A DNA stretch of 64,000 bases from Caldicellulosiruptor obsidiansis OB47 (GCF_000145215.1 NC_014392.1:1558001-1622000), one strand, 5' to 3'. Shown: positions 17,365 through 27,185, counted from the stretch's first letter. The notes: generated by a model not told the origin, from the letters alone. Numbers and translations are program-made.

Positions 17365-19032
17365 TCATCTCAAATTTTGTAATATCTTTCTTATGAATTC
17401 TTCATTTGACTTTGTCTGAGAAAGCATGCTTATAATTCTTTCTGTAGTTTCAGCTGTTCCAAAATTAGAAAGTGCTCTTCTGATTGCATCAACAGCTGCT
17501 TTTTCTTCTTCAGACAGCAAAAGCTCCTCTCTTCTTGTCCCTGACTTGTTTATATCAATAGCAGGGAATATTCGCTTTTCAGAAAGTTTTCTGTCAAGGT
17601 GCAGCTCCATGTTGCCAGTGCCCTTGAACTCTTCAAATATGACATCGTCCATTCGTGACCCTGTTTCAATCAATGCTGTTGCAAGGATGGTAAGGCTGCC
17701 ACCCTCTTTAAGGTTTCTTGCAGCACCAAAAAACTTTTTAGGTTTGTGAAGAGCGTTCGGGTCAAGACCACCAGAGAGTGTTCTGCCAGATGGTGGTTCA
17801 ACCAAGTTATAAGCACGTGCAAGCCTTGTCAAGCTATCTAACAATATGACAACGTCTTTTTTACACTCAACAAGTCTCATAGCCCTTTCTAAAACCATTT
17901 CAGCAACCTTGATGTGATGTTCAGGCGTTTCGTCAAATGTTGAGTAATGTATCTCTGCTTTAATTGAGTCCTGCATATCAGTGACCTCTTCAGGTCTTTC
18001 ATCGATGAGCAGTACAATCAAATGCAAATCATCATAGTTTGTGAGAATACTATTTGCTATTTTCTTTAATAGTGTAGTTTTACCTGCTTTTGGTGGTGCT
18101 ACAATTAATCCTCTCTGGCCTCTTCCAATTGGCGCAATAAGGTCTATGAGTCTAACCGCTAAATCCTTAGGTTCATTTTTATTTTCCAAAATTATTCTTT
18201 TGTTTGGGAAAATAGGGGTAAGGTCTTCAAAAGGAGTGCGTTTTGCAACTTCTTCTGGTTTCATATCGTTGACGCTCTGAACATACAAAAGTCCTGCAAA
18301 CTTCTCATTTTCTTTTGGAAGTCTAATGGGACCTCTAATTTTATCACCCGTTTTGAGATTGAATTTTCTGATTTGAGATGGCGAAACATATATGTCATTT
18401 GGGCCAGGAACAAACGAATCGTCGCGCAAAAATCCGTAGCCACCGCCGCCACCAGGTTCATAAATTATCTCCAAAACTCCTTCTCCTATACCACCTATCT
18501 CAACTTTACCTTCAAGTTCTTTTAATTCTGGTGGAATTTCTATCTGCATCTTATCCTCTCTTTTTTCTTCTTTTTTAGGTTTTAACTCTATTACCTTACT
18601 CTCTTCTTTGTTCTCCTCATTCAAACTAACATCTACAGGCTTTTCAGTTTTTTCTTCTTTTTGTGTGTCCTGCGACAAAGTTTGCTCTTTTATGTTATCT
18701 TCTTCTTTATTTTCCATTTCATCTAGGCTTGCCTCTTCCTTTTCCTCAGTCTCTTCAAGCTTTGATTCTTGCTCCTCGCTCTTTAATTCAAAAGTCTGCT
18801 GAACTTCTGCAGTTTCTGATTTCTTCTTTCTTCCTCTTCTACCTTTTTCTTTTTTACCTATGCCTTCAAGAACTGTCGCATCTTCTTCTGAACTTCCTAG
18901 AAAATTTTTAATAGCTTCCATCAACTCACCTTTTTTGAGCAAAGAATATTTTTGAATACCCAGACTTTTTGCTATTTCTCTAAGTTCAATAATAGACTTT
19001 CCTTTTAAAAACTCTTCAAGTGACCCAGGCAC
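17365..19032 (-). CDS. rho: Transcription termination factor Rho, long form
   Basis: 555 residues against about 420 in E. coli. Residues 1-50 are the Rho_N/SAP-like helical domain ([20 protein letters not shown]). Residues ~55-175 form an inserted low-complexity region very rich in Glu and Lys with an RRGRKKK patch. The RNA-binding cold-shock domain follows (GYGFLRD), preceded by an unusual run of five glycines. The hexameric ATPase has Walker [11 protein letters not shown], Walker [17 protein letters not shown] and the Q-loop region near the C-terminus. It unwinds RNA:DNA hybrids to stop transcription. It has its own strong promoter and a 100-base leader. Confidence 0.97.
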   Translation of the reverse strand: MPGSLEEFLKGKSIIELREIAKSLGIQKYSLLKKGELMEAIKNFLGSSEEDATVLEGIGKKEKGRRGRKKKSETAEVQQTFELKSEEQESKLEETEEKEEASLDEMENKEEDNIKEQTLSQDTQKEEKTEKPVDVSLNEENKEESKVIELKPKKEEKREDKMQIEIPPELKELEGKVEIGGIGEGVLEIIYEPGGGGGYGFLRDDSFVPGPNDIYVSPSQIRKFNLKTGDKIRGPIRLPKENEKFAGLLYVQSVNDMKPEEVAKRTPFEDLTPIFPNKRIILENKNEPKDLAVRLIDLIAPIGRGQRGLIVAPPKAGKTTLLKKIANSILTNYDDLHLIVLLIDERPEEVTDMQDSIKAEIHYSTFDETPEHHIKVAEMVLERAMRLVECKKDVVILLDSLTRLARAYNLVEPPSGRTLSGGLDPNALHKPKKFFGAARNLKEGGSLTILATALIETGSRMDDVIFEEFKGTGNMELHLDRKLSEKRIFPAIDINKSGTRREELLLSEEEKAAVDAIRRALSNFGTAETTERIISMLSQTKSNEEFIRKILQNLR

Positions 19033-19081
19033 TCTTTTCCCTCCTTGTCTACTGACTTCTCATTTCTTGCACTTATATTCT

Positions 19082-19107
19082 ATTAACTTCTGTCTGGGGA
19101 AGTTAAT
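19082..19107 (-). promoter_or_regulatory. Stem-loop in the rho 5' leader
   Basis: A 9-bp stem (19082-19090 with 19099-19107) and 8-base loop, about halfway between the predicted transcript start and the rho ATG. It lacks a U-run, so it is not a terminator as it stands. Rho genes are often autoregulated through their leader; that this hairpin takes part is inference. Confidence 0.35.
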
Positions 19108-19139
19108 TGCAAGAGATGACGTTTAACCTGACACCTTTT

Positions 19140-19168
19140 ATTTTAAAAGTCCAACACTGCTTTGTCAA
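19140..19168 (-). promoter_or_regulatory. Promoter of rho
   Basis: On the minus strand a perfect -35 TTGACA (19163-19168) and TAAAAT (19140-19145) with a 17-base spacer. A 7-bp inverted repeat ACATTGT/ACAATGT (19174-19180, 19190-19196) lies directly upstream of the -35 and might be an operator. Confidence 0.75.
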
Positions 19169-19222
19169 TAGTGACATTGTTGATTAAATACAATGTTTCT
19201 ATTTACAATGATCAGAACGAGA

Positions 19223-19267
19223 AAATAAAAAATCAGAGTTAGGCACCAAAAATTTTACCTAACTCTG
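19223..19267 (-). terminator. Intrinsic terminator after malic enzyme
   Basis: 10-bp stem CAGAGTTAGG/CCTAACTCTG (19234-19243 with 19258-19267), followed on the minus strand by ATTTTTTATTTT. Confidence 0.85.
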
Positions 19268-19278
19268 TTCTTGACCCT

Positions 19279-20502
19279 TTACATACTTAACATAGACAAA
19301 ATCCTTGATGTAAGCTCATCATCATTTAGATACAGCCGTGCAACCTTTTGTTCCATTGCCTTTTTTGCAACTGCTAAAGCCACCTCAAAGGCTACTTTTT
19401 TGTCAAAAGGCTTTGGAATTATATAATCTTCTGAAAGTTCTTCCTCTGCAACCTTAGCTATAGCCTCTGCAGCTGCTATTTTCATCTCATCTGTTATCCT
19501 TGTTGCCATGACATCAAGCGCTCCTCTAAAAATACCTGGAAATGCCAGCACGTTATTGACCTGGTTATTAAAATCAGACCTTCCTGTGCAAACAATCCTT
19601 GCTCCTGCCCTTTTTGCAATATCTGGCATAATCTCTGGTATCGGATTTGCCATTGCCATCACAATTGCATCATTTGACATCTTTTTGATATCATCTTCAT
19701 TCAGGACATTTGCAACAGAAAGACCAATAAATACATCAGCACCTTCAATTGCTCTGTGTAGCGAACCTTTTATTCCTTCTTTATTAGTAATTTTTGCTAT
19801 TTCTTCTTTATACTTATTCATATCTTCTTCTCTTCCTTCGTATATAGTCCCGCATTTATCACAAACAATAATATTTTTTGCTCCATACTTTAATAAAAGT
19901 TTTGCAGTTGCAATTCCTGCAGCACCAGCACCGTTTATGACTATTTTGACCTCTGATATTTTTTTCCCAACAATTTTAAGAGAATTTATCAGAGCAGCTA
20001 ATACCACTACAGCAGTTCCATGCTGGTCGTCATGAAACACAGGAATATCAAGGCTTTCTATAAGTCTTTCTTCAATCTCAAAACATGCCGGCGCACCTAT
20101 ATCTTCTAAGTTTATCCCTCCAAAGGATGTTTCAATAAGCTTTACCGTCTTTACAATCTCATCAACATCCTTTGAAGCTATGCATATGGGGAATGCATCA
20201 ACTCCGCCAAACTGTTTAAACAAAATTGCCTTGCCTTCCATAACAGGCAAAGAGGCATCCACACCAATGTCTCCCAAACCCAAAACAGCTGTACCATTTG
20301 TTACCACTGCAACCCAGTTGGATTTAGATGTATACTCATACACAAGAGACTTATTTTTTGCAATTTCTCTGCAAGGTTCTGCAACACCAGGTGTATAGTA
20401 TATACTGAGGTCGTGCTGATTATCTACACTAACTTTGCTTTTGAGGGAAATCTTTCCTCTGTGTTGTCTGTGAAGCTGCAGTGCAAGCGTTTTTATATCC
20501 AT
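19279..20502 (-). CDS. NAD(P)-dependent malic enzyme (decarboxylating malate dehydrogenase)
   Basis: 407 residues, the short prokaryotic form. It converts malate to pyruvate and CO2 with reduction of NAD(P). The malic N-terminal domain shows YYTPGVAEPC and GTAVLGLGDIG. A Lys/Asp metal-and-substrate region follows (EDIGAPACFEIE, HDDQHGTA). The NAD-binding domain has INGAGAAGIATAKLL. It is last in a probable glyA-rarA-malic enzyme transcript that ends at the terminator beyond it. Cofactor preference cannot be read reliably. Confidence 0.94.
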   Translation of the reverse strand: MDIKTLALQLHRQHRGKISLKSKVSVDNQHDLSIYYTPGVAEPCREIAKNKSLVYEYTSKSNWVAVVTNGTAVLGLGDIGVDASLPVMEGKAILFKQFGGVDAFPICIASKDVDEIVKTVKLIETSFGGINLEDIGAPACFEIEERLIESLDIPVFHDDQHGTAVVVLAALINSLKIVGKKISEVKIVINGAGAAGIATAKLLLKYGAKNIIVCDKCGTIYEGREEDMNKYKEEIAKITNKEGIKGSLHRAIEGADVFIGLSVANVLNEDDIKKMSNDAIVMAMANPIPEIMPDIAKRAGARIVCTGRSDFNNQVNNVLAFPGIFRGALDVMATRITDEMKIAAAEAIAKVAEEELSEDYIIPKPFDKKVAFEVALAVAKKAMEQKVARLYLNDDELTSRILSMLSM

Positions 20503-20551
20503 TTTTATTTTCTCCTCTCACGCTTTTTTTGTGCGTGCAAATTTCGATTCT

Positions 20552-21877
20552 TTAGCTATCAAGCTGTTCTTTCAACTTCTTAATATATTCAGCTATAAAC
20601 TTTTCTTTTCCCATCTCAGTTGGATAATAGTATCTTTTGCCAATAAGTTCATCAGGTAGATACTGTTGAGAAACCCAGTGATTTTTATAGTCATGAGGGT
20701 ACAAGTACCCAATGCCATGTCCGAGCTTTTCTTCTCCATGTGTTGCCATTCTAAGGTGCATAGGAATACTTTTTATACTCACATTTTTAGCATCTTCCAA
20801 GGCTTTTTCAATTGCCAAATATGCAGAGTTGCTTTTTGGAGCACATGCAAGATAGATCGTCGCCTCAGACAAAATAATTCTTGCTTCAGGCATTCCCACA
20901 AATTCACATGCCATTGCTGCAGAAACTGCCATTGTGAGTGCCATCGGGTCTGCCAAGCCAATGTCTTCTGCTGCCAATATTATAAGTCTTCTTGCAATAA
21001 ATTTTATGTCCTCTCCACTGTCAAGCATCTTTGCCAAGTAAAACAGCGCTGCATCCGGGTCAGACCCTCTTACACTTTTTATAAAGGCAGAAATAGTATC
21101 GTAGTGCATATCCCCCGTGGCATCATAATTAACAGTTTTTCTACTTGAAAGATTTATAACAGATTTCTGAGAAATATAAATCTTGCCATCATCTTGAGCG
21201 GAAGAAGAATACACTACAGCCTCTAAGATGTTCAAAGCAACTCTTGCATCTCCACCTGAGAGCTTTGCTATGAGCTTTTTAGCATCATCATCTATTTGGA
21301 TATTCAGTTCACCAAGTCCATTCTCTTTATCCGAAATTGCTCTTTCAATGATCTTTAATATATCTTCCTCCTTAAGTGGAAAAAGTTCGAATACTAAAGA
21401 CCTTGATACAAGCGCTTTATTGACTTCATAAAAGGGATTTTCAGTTGTTGCCCCAATTAAGATTATTATTCCTTCTTCAACAGAAGGCAAAAGTGCATCT
21501 TGCTGAAGTTTGTTAAACCTGTGTATCTCGTCAATAAAAAGAATGGTCTTTTTACCTGTTTGAGAAAACTCAATCTTGGCTTCTTCAATAATCTTTTTTA
21601 TATCGTTTACACCTGCAATTGTAGCATTGATGGTTTTGAAAGTCTTACCTGTAGCATTAGCAATCACATGCGCAATTGTAGTTTTTCCAGTCCCGGGCGG
21701 CCCATAGAGAATTATTGAAGTAAGCCTATCGTTTTTAATTAAGTTATAAAGAGGTTTGCCCGGGCTCAAAATATGTTCTTGTCCCACAATCTCCTCAAGG
21801 CGTTTTGGTCTGAGTTTATAAGCAAGAGGTGATTCTTTTTTCAACCTTTTTTCACCAAGATATTGGAAAAAGTCCAT
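20552..21877 (-). CDS. rarA: Replication-associated recombination protein RarA (MgsA) AAA+ ATPase
   Basis: 441 residues, cytoplasmic. Walker A GPPGTGKTTIAH and Walker B ILFIDEIHRF, sensor 1 GATTENP and the arginine finger region (ALVSRSLVFEL) are all present. The C-terminal clamp-loader-like tetramerisation domain carries VRGSDPDAALFYLA and YLYPHDY. It acts at stalled replication forks. It follows glyA by 11 bases. Confidence 0.95.
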   Translation of the reverse strand: MDFFQYLGEKRLKKESPLAYKLRPKRLEEIVGQEHILSPGKPLYNLIKNDRLTSIILYGPPGTGKTTIAHVIANATGKTFKTINATIAGVNDIKKIIEEAKIEFSQTGKKTILFIDEIHRFNKLQQDALLPSVEEGIIILIGATTENPFYEVNKALVSRSLVFELFPLKEEDILKIIERAISDKENGLGELNIQIDDDAKKLIAKLSGGDARVALNILEAVVYSSSAQDDGKIYISQKSVINLSSRKTVNYDATGDMHYDTISAFIKSVRGSDPDAALFYLAKMLDSGEDIKFIARRLIILAAEDIGLADPMALTMAVSAAMACEFVGMPEARIILSEATIYLACAPKSNSAYLAIEKALEDAKNVSIKSIPMHLRMATHGEEKLGHGIGYLYPHDYKNHWVSQQYLPDELIGKRYYYPTEMGKEKFIAEYIKKLKEQLDS

Positions 21878-21888
21878 TTCAATTCACC

Positions 21889-23148
21889 TTAAGCTTGTTC
21901 ATCAAATTCTTTATACAAAGGATGTTTTTCGCAAAGAGCTTTCACCCTGCTCAAAATATTCTCTTTGGTATCAGAATTTGTCAAAGCATCATGGATGATA
22001 TCTGCAACCTCAACCATATCTTCTTCTTTAAACCCTCGGGTTGTCACAGCCGGTGTTCCAAGTCTTATCCCGCTTGTTATCATTGGACTTTGAGTATCAA
22101 AAGGAATTGCGTTTTTGTTACAGGTTATATTGTGCTCATCTAATATCTTTTCAGCATCTTTTCCTGTGATACCTTTATTTCTCAAGTCTACCAGCATTAA
22201 ATGATTATCTGTACCACCGCTCACAAGCCTGAATCCTCTTTCGATGAGTCTTGTGCTCAGAGCCTTTGCATTTTTCAATATTTGAACCTGGTAATTTTTG
22301 AACTCTTCTGTCATCGCCTCTTTGAGAGCAACAGCTTTTGCAGCTATTACATGTTCAAGCGGTCCACCTTGAATACCAGGGAAAATGGTCTTATCAATCA
22401 GTTTTGCATATTTTTCTTTGCAAAGAATAAGACCTCCACGAGGACCTCTAAGCGTTTTATGTGTTGTGGTTGTAACAAAATCGGCATATTCAACAGGTGA
22501 TGGATGAAGCCCTGCAGCAACAAGCCCAGCAATATGAGCCATATCTACCATCAAATATGCTCCCACTTCATCAGCTATCTCTCTGAACTTTTTAAAGTCA
22601 ATCACCCTGGGATACGCTGATGCTCCTGCTAAGATAAGTTTTGGTCTGTGCTCCTTTGCAAGTCTTAAAACTTCATCATAATTAATTGTCTCTGTTTCAG
22701 GGTCAACCCCATATGAAACAATATTGTAAAGCTTTCCTGAAAAATTCACAGGGCTACCATGAGTCAGATGTCCACCATGCGAAAGATTCATCCCAAGAAT
22801 GGTATCACCTGGATTCAATACTGCAAAATATACAGCCATGTTCGCCTGTGCACCTGAATGTGGCTGAACATTCGCGTGTTCAGCTCCAAACAGCTTTTTA
22901 GCTCTCTCAATTGCTATAGATTCAACAACATCAATATATTCGCATCCACCATAATATCTTTTTCCTGGATATCCTTCTGCATATTTATTTGTCAAAGGTG
23001 AACCCATTGCTGCCATTACTGCAATTGATATAAAGTTCTCAGATGCAATAAGCTCAATTTTATTCTGCTGTCTTTTAAGTTCGCTTTTTATTGCTTCAGC
23101 TATTTCTGGGTCTGTGTCTTTTACTAAATTGTAAAAGTACATCTTCAT
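21889..23148 (-). CDS. glyA: Serine hydroxymethyltransferase
   Basis: 419 residues. A PLP enzyme interconverting serine plus tetrahydrofolate with glycine plus methylene-tetrahydrofolate, a main source of one-carbon units. The Schiff-base lysine is in [13 protein letters not shown]. Other landmarks are IASENF and PHSGAQAN. The ATG at 23148 follows GGGAGATGAAG. It is first gene of a glyA-rarA-malic enzyme unit, with a promoter about 50 bases upstream and possible PurR-type boxes between promoter and start. Confidence 0.97.
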   Translation of the reverse strand: MKMYFYNLVKDTDPEIAEAIKSELKRQQNKIELIASENFISIAVMAAMGSPLTNKYAEGYPGKRYYGGCEYIDVVESIAIERAKKLFGAEHANVQPHSGAQANMAVYFAVLNPGDTILGMNLSHGGHLTHGSPVNFSGKLYNIVSYGVDPETETINYDEVLRLAKEHRPKLILAGASAYPRVIDFKKFREIADEVGAYLMVDMAHIAGLVAAGLHPSPVEYADFVTTTTHKTLRGPRGGLILCKEKYAKLIDKTIFPGIQGGPLEHVIAAKAVALKEAMTEEFKNYQVQILKNAKALSTRLIERGFRLVSGGTDNHLMLVDLRNKGITGKDAEKILDEHNITCNKNAIPFDTQSPMITSGIRLGTPAVTTRGFKEEDMVEVADIIHDALTNSDTKENILSRVKALCEKHPLYKEFDEQA

Positions 23149-23156
23149 CTCCCTTT

Positions 23157-23194
23157 CCGAATGTTTTGTTGCAAAGATATTCGAACGTTCATAC
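23157..23194 (-). promoter_or_regulatory. Possible PurR-like operator in the glyA leader
   Basis: CCGAATGTT at 23157-23165 and the palindromic GAACGTTC at 23183-23190 form inverted CGAAYRTT-type elements about 18 bases apart, downstream of the glyA promoter. Bacillus glyA is PurR-regulated through paired boxes of this kind; the match here is partial. Confidence 0.25.
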
Positions 23195-23200
23195 TTTATG

Positions 23201-23229
23201 ATTATACATCAATTTTTTCTTTGTGTATA
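23201..23229 (-). promoter_or_regulatory. Sigma-A-type promoter of glyA
   Basis: TATACA (23224-23229) and TATAAT (23201-23206) on the minus strand, spacer 17 bases. Confidence 0.6.
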
Positions 23230-23291
23230 TTATATTTTAGCCCAATTTTAAAAGTCAACCATTTGAACATATTTGTGCACAAAGTTTAATG

Positions 23292-23320
23292 TTCACACAT
23301 AAGCACAAATACTATATAAT
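23292..23320 (+). promoter_or_regulatory. Sigma-A-type promoter of the ThrE-like exporter genes
   Basis: TTCACA (23292-23297) and TATAAT (23315-23320), spacer 17 bases. The transcript start would be near 23327, with GGGGATGGAGG just after it. Confidence 0.7.
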
Positions 23321-23364
23321 CTTACTGTAAAAAATCAAGGGGATGGAGGATATATATTTCTGAA

Positions 23365-24117
23365 ATGATGAACTCAAAGCAGCTTATAGAAATTGCGCTC
23401 TTAGCAGGTGAGATAATGCTCACAAACGGCGCTGAAACGCACAGAGTGGAAGATACAATGGTTCGGATATGCTCAAAAGGAAAATTAAAGTTTGCTGAAA
23501 GTTTTGTAATTCCAACAGTAATTGTTGCAACAGTTGCAGATGAAAACAATAATCTTGTTACTGTCTCAAAAAGAATAAAAAATAGAACAATTGATCTTAA
23601 TAAAATCTCTCTTGTAAATCAGTTCTCCCGCGATTTTCAAACCCATGAATATACTTATGAACAAGCAATTGAAATCTTAACCAATATCAAAAATAAAAAA
23701 GGATATTCTTTCTATTTGCTACCATTTGCGGCAGCACTTGTTTGTTGTTTTTCCACAATTTTGTTTGGAGGAAATTTAAAAGATGCAATCTCAGCATTTT
23801 TTGTAGGTTTTGTCACTCAAACCATTTTGAATTTTATGAACTTCAAAAACTTTTCTTATTTTATCTCTTACATCATTGGAGGAGCTATAACTGCTTTGAT
23901 AGCTATCATCACAGTAAACCTCAATATTGGTGTTCATTTAGATAAAATAATCATCGGTTCTGTAATGATAATGACACCAGGTGTTGCAATTACCAATGCA
24001 ATAAGAGACACTATTGCAGGCGACCTTTTATCCGGGGTTGCAAGAGGAATTGAAGCTTTTTTAATAGCTGTGTTCATTGCAACAGGAGCCGGTATTGCGC
24101 TCAGTCTTTTTAGATAA
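23365..24117 (+). CDS. ThrE-family (DUF1212/YjjP-like) exporter subunit
   Basis: 250 residues. The first ~110 are soluble and contain the family mark LTNGAETHRVEDTM, then five hydrophobic helices fill residues ~115-250. Members export threonine/serine or, as E. coli YjjP with YjjB, succinate. Here the ThrE architecture is split over two genes; the downstream gene supplies the second half. The substrate is unknown. ATG 23365 or 23368 is the start; GGAGG is about 14 bases upstream, a long spacing. Confidence 0.88.
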   Translation: MMNSKQLIEIALLAGEIMLTNGAETHRVEDTMVRICSKGKLKFAESFVIPTVIVATVADENNNLVTVSKRIKNRTIDLNKISLVNQFSRDFQTHEYTYEQAIEILTNIKNKKGYSFYLLPFAAALVCCFSTILFGGNLKDAISAFFVGFVTQTILNFMNFKNFSYFISYIIGGAITALIAIITVNLNIGVHLDKIIIGSVMIMTPGVAITNAIRDTIAGDLLSGVARGIEAFLIAVFIATGAGIALSLFR

Positions 24118-24135
24118 ATCTCAAAAGGAGGAAAA

Positions 24136-24591
24136 ATGTTGGAAAGAAGTTTAGTGTTTCAATTAATTTCAGCATTCATTGTAAGTTTTTCTTTTGCCAT
24201 CCTTACAAATTCCCCAAGTAAAAGTTTGTTATATTGTGGAATAAATGGAATGTGTGGCTGGTTCGTCAATATATTATTGTTACGATTTGGATTTACACAA
24301 ATTTTATCAGTTTTCTTTGCAGCACTTGCTATAAATGTACTGTCAGAAATATTTGCAAGATTTCTCAAAAAGCCTGTGCCAATTTTTCTTATCCCGGGAT
24401 TGATACCACTTGTGCCAGGAGCTGGCATGTATAATACAATGACAGCACTTCTCAAAAGCCAGTTTGAACTTGCTATCAAAACAGGTATGCAAACCCTGCT
24501 GATTGCAGGTTCAATTGCAGTGGCAATAATGCTTGTAACATCATTTAATTGGGTATTCTCAGCCCTTAACAAAAAAGTAAAGTTAAAATAA
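24136..24591 (+). CDS. ThrE_2-type (YjjB-like) exporter subunit
   Basis: 151 residues with about five membrane helices, preceded by AGGAGG 5 bases before ATG 24136. The loop FLIPGLIPLVPGAGMYNTM is the family signature of the YjjB/ThrE C-terminal half. It follows the YjjP-like gene by 18 bases and ends at a terminator, so the two form a two-gene operon and probably one transporter. Confidence 0.88.
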   Translation: MLERSLVFQLISAFIVSFSFAILTNSPSKSLLYCGINGMCGWFVNILLLRFGFTQILSVFFAALAINVLSEIFARFLKKPVPIFLIPGLIPLVPGAGMYNTMTALLKSQFELAIKTGMQTLLIAGSIAVAIMLVTSFNWVFSALNKKVKLK

Positions 24592-24632
24592 AAGAAAGCA
24601 TAAGCCACTTGCAAATGGTTTATGCTTTCTTT
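24591..24632. terminator. Bidirectional intrinsic terminator between the exporter and pnp
   Basis: 17-bp stem with one G-T pair (24591-24607 with 24616-24632), 8-base loop. The stem outer part is A/T and gives a T-run on both strands. Its arms reach the last codons of both converging genes. Confidence 0.85.
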
Positions 24633-26737
24633 TATTTTGCTTTTCTTGAGTATGTGACATTCAGTGCTTCTTTTCGTGAAAGTGAAAGTCTGCCAAGCTT
24701 GTCAATCCCTATTACCTTTACAAGCACCAAATCTCCAACTTTTACAACCTCGTCTACAGACTTTAATCTTCTCTCATCTAATTGAGATATATGCACAAGT
24801 CCTTCCTTGCCAGGATATATTTCAACAAATGCTCCATAAGATGCAGTTCTTGTCACCTTGCCAAGGAAAAACTGCCCAACCTCAATCTCACGACCAATTC
24901 CCTCAATCATGCTAATTGCCCTGTTACCAGAAATATCATCAGGTGCCGCAACAAATATTCTTCCATCAGGTTCTATATCAATCTTTACGTTTGTCTCTGC
25001 GATGATTTTATTTATCATCTTTCCACCAGGTCCAATTATGTCTCGAATCTTTTCAGGATCAACTGTAGTTTTGAATATCTTTGGAGCATAAGGGGAAAGC
25101 TCGCTTCTTGGCTTGTCAATTACAGTTTGCATAAAATCTAAAATTTTAAGTCTTGCTTCTTTTGCCTGATAGAGTGCCTTTTCGATAATTTCTCTTGTAA
25201 GTCCATGGATTTTTATGTCAAGCTGAATTGCAGTAATACCTTCTCGGGTCCCTGCTACCTTAAAGTCCATATCTCCAAAGAAGTCTTCTATACCTTGAAT
25301 GTCAGTAAGTAAAATAAAACTGTCGTCGTCTTTTGTAATAAGGCCGATAGAAATTCCTGCAACAGGCGCTTTAATTGGCACACCAGCATCCATAAGAGCA
25401 AGAGTACTGCCGCATACACTTGCCTGTGATGTTGAACCGTTAGATGTCAAAACCTCAGATACAAGTCGAATTGTATAAGGAAATTCATCCTCTGAAGGAA
25501 TAACAGGTTCAAGTGCCCTTTCAGCCAATGCACCATGTCCAATCTCTCTTCTTCCTGGACCTCTTATAGGTTTTGATTCACCTGTAGAGAATGGTGGGAA
25601 GTTATAATGATGCATATACCTTTTTGCCTCTTCTTCTTCAAGACCGTCTAAAAATTGCATCTCACCTTTTGTCCCAAGAGTAGCAACTGTCAAAACTTGA
25701 GTGTAACCTCTTTTAAACAGCGCAGAACCGTGAGTTCTTGGCAAAATACCAACCTCAGCATACAGCGGTCTTATTTCGTCAAACTTTCTACCATCAGGGC
25801 GTTTCCCTTCATCTGCAATCATCTTTCTTACAATCTCTTTTTCAAGGTTATAAAGCGCATCATCCACAAGTAAAAGAGTTTCTTCTGTTTCACCTTCGAA
25901 AGCTTTGAACACTTCTTCTTTAAGCTCATCAAGCTTCTTATCCCTTTCAACCTTGTCAGGTATCTGCACATACTGATAAACCTTGTCATATGCAATCTCA
26001 CGTACCTTTTGTTTTATCTCCTCTGGTACAACCCTCTTTTGATACTCCATTTTCGGTTTACCAACTTCTTTTACTATTTCCTCAATAAACTCAACAATCT
26101 TTTTAATCTCTTCTTGTGCTATCAATATAGCCTCAATCATAATGTCCTCAGGAACTTCTTTCGCACCAGCTTCTATCATCATCACCCTGTCTTTTGTCCC
26201 CGACACAACAAGATGAAGCTTGCTCACTTCTCTTTCTTTAGCCGTAGGGTTTATAACAATCTTTCCATCCACATACCCAACAAGCACAGAACCAGTTGGC
26301 CCTTCAAATGGTATATCAGAGATTGACAGTGCAACAGATGAACCAAGCATTGCAAGAACATCCGGTGGATTGTCAGGGTCAACCGACAGTACTGTGGCTA
26401 TAACAGAGACATCATGATAAAAATCTTTTGGGAAAAGCGGTCTTATAGGTCTGTCTATCAGCCTTGCAGAAAGAATTGCTTTTTCTGACGGTTTGCCTTC
26501 TCTCTTTATAAATCCGCCCGGAATTTTCCCAACCGAGTACAACCTTTCCTCATAGTCAACTGTAAGCGGGAAAAAGTTTATACCTTCTCTGGGCTTTTCA
26601 GAAGCACATGCAGTGACAAGCACAGCTGTGTCACCATATCTTGCAAGCACAGCCCCGTTTGCCAAAAGAGCATATTTCCCAATCTCAAAGCTGAGCTCTC
26701 TTCCCGCAAGTTCCATTTTGTAAATTTTACTCTCCAA
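24632..26737 (-). CDS. pnp: Polynucleotide phosphorylase
   Basis: 701 residues, a homotrimeric 3'-5' exoribonuclease using phosphate, also able to add tails. Order: RNase PH-like domain 1 (with [11 protein letters not shown] and GGFIKREG), helical linker, RNase PH-like domain 2 ([21 protein letters not shown], catalytic region [18 protein letters not shown]), a KH domain ([13 protein letters not shown]) and a C-terminal S1 domain ([22 protein letters not shown]). It follows rpsO as in most bacteria, after a hairpin that may terminate or be processed. Confidence 0.97.
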   Translation of the reverse strand: MESKIYKMELAGRELSFEIGKYALLANGAVLARYGDTAVLVTACASEKPREGINFFPLTVDYEERLYSVGKIPGGFIKREGKPSEKAILSARLIDRPIRPLFPKDFYHDVSVIATVLSVDPDNPPDVLAMLGSSVALSISDIPFEGPTGSVLVGYVDGKIVINPTAKEREVSKLHLVVSGTKDRVMMIEAGAKEVPEDIMIEAILIAQEEIKKIVEFIEEIVKEVGKPKMEYQKRVVPEEIKQKVREIAYDKVYQYVQIPDKVERDKKLDELKEEVFKAFEGETEETLLLVDDALYNLEKEIVRKMIADEGKRPDGRKFDEIRPLYAEVGILPRTHGSALFKRGYTQVLTVATLGTKGEMQFLDGLEEEEAKRYMHHYNFPPFSTGESKPIRGPGRREIGHGALAERALEPVIPSEDEFPYTIRLVSEVLTSNGSTSQASVCGSTLALMDAGVPIKAPVAGISIGLITKDDDSFILLTDIQGIEDFFGDMDFKVAGTREGITAIQLDIKIHGLTREIIEKALYQAKEARLKILDFMQTVIDKPRSELSPYAPKIFKTTVDPEKIRDIIGPGGKMINKIIAETNVKIDIEPDGRIFVAAPDDISGNRAISMIEGIGREIEVGQFFLGKVTRTASYGAFVEIYPGKEGLVHISQLDERRLKSVDEVVKVGDLVLVKVIGIDKLGRLSLSRKEALNVTYSRKAK

Positions 26738-26754
26738 TCCCTACCACCTCTTTC

Positions 26755-26785
26755 TAAAATAATGGAGCGGAATAATACCGCTCCA
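26755..26785 (-). terminator. Hairpin between rpsO and pnp
   Basis: 8-bp GC-rich stem (26763-26770 with 26778-26785), followed on the minus strand by TTATTTT. It may be a partial terminator setting the rpsO:pnp ratio, or an RNase processing site as in the E. coli rpsO-pnp intergenic region. Confidence 0.65.
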
Positions 26786-26797
26786 CTTTTCTGCCAT

Positions 26798-27064
26798 TTA
26801 TTTTCTCAGTCCTAATTTTTCTATAAGCTCACGATATCTGTTGATGTCATACTCCTTAAGGTAATTAAGAAGTTTTCTTCTCTGCCCTACCATCTTTAAA
26901 AGACCTCTTCTTGAATGGAAATCCTTTTTGTGAATCTGAAGGTGTTCGTTGAGTCTGTTAATTCTTTCGGTTAAAAGTGCAATCTGGACTTCTGGTGAAC
27001 CCGTATCAGATTCATGAAGTTGATACTTTTTGATGATTTCTTCTTTCTGCTGTTTTGTGAGCAT
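26798..27064 (-). CDS. rpsO: Ribosomal protein S15
   Basis: 88 residues, standard length. It binds 16S rRNA helices 20-22 in the small-subunit platform. The sequence shows the conserved [19 protein letters not shown] and the [23 protein letters not shown] helix. ATG 27064 follows GGGAGGTG. It has its own promoter and a structured leader that may be bound by S15 itself. Confidence 0.97.
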   Translation of the reverse strand: MLTKQQKEEIIKKYQLHESDTGSPEVQIALLTERINRLNEHLQIHKKDFHSRRGLLKMVGQRRKLLNYLKEYDINRYRELIEKLGLRK

Positions 27065-27094
27065 CTTTTTACACCTCCCTTTTCTCTAAAAATG

Positions 27095-27142
27095 CCTGAA
27101 TCTTTGTCAAAGGCTGGGAGCATCCTCTGACAATGACTCAGG
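27095..27142 (-). promoter_or_regulatory. Putative autoregulatory leader of rpsO (S15)
   Basis: In the 5' leader on the minus strand CCTGAGTC (27135-27142) pairs with GATTCAGG (27095-27102, one G-U). Inside, TTGTCA pairs with TGACAA, and a small GGA/TCC-containing apex remains. The helix sits 30 bases upstream of the rpsO start. S15 leaders in many bacteria imitate the rRNA site with a comparable branched fold; that this is one is inference. Confidence 0.5.
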
Positions 27143-27156
27143 TTAGCACATAGCAT

Positions 27157-27185
27157 ATTGTAGCAAAAATCTTTGCTTATGTCTA
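27157..27185 (-). promoter_or_regulatory. Promoter of rpsO-pnp
   Basis: TAGACA (27180-27185) and TACAAT (27157-27162) on the minus strand with a 17-base spacer. The -35 box overlaps the end of ribF, so rpsO-pnp can be transcribed independently of the rimP operon. Confidence 0.65.

Noticed and set aside
19508-20035. 175-codon plus-strand frame opposite malic enzyme
   Set aside because: The opposite strand is a well-conserved malic enzyme. The plus frame shows the Ser/Ile/Phe bias of an antisense shadow.
20513-20545. CACGC...GCGTG hairpin between malic enzyme and rarA
   Set aside because: The stem is only five bases with a T-run in the loop, not after the stem, so it does not support termination.
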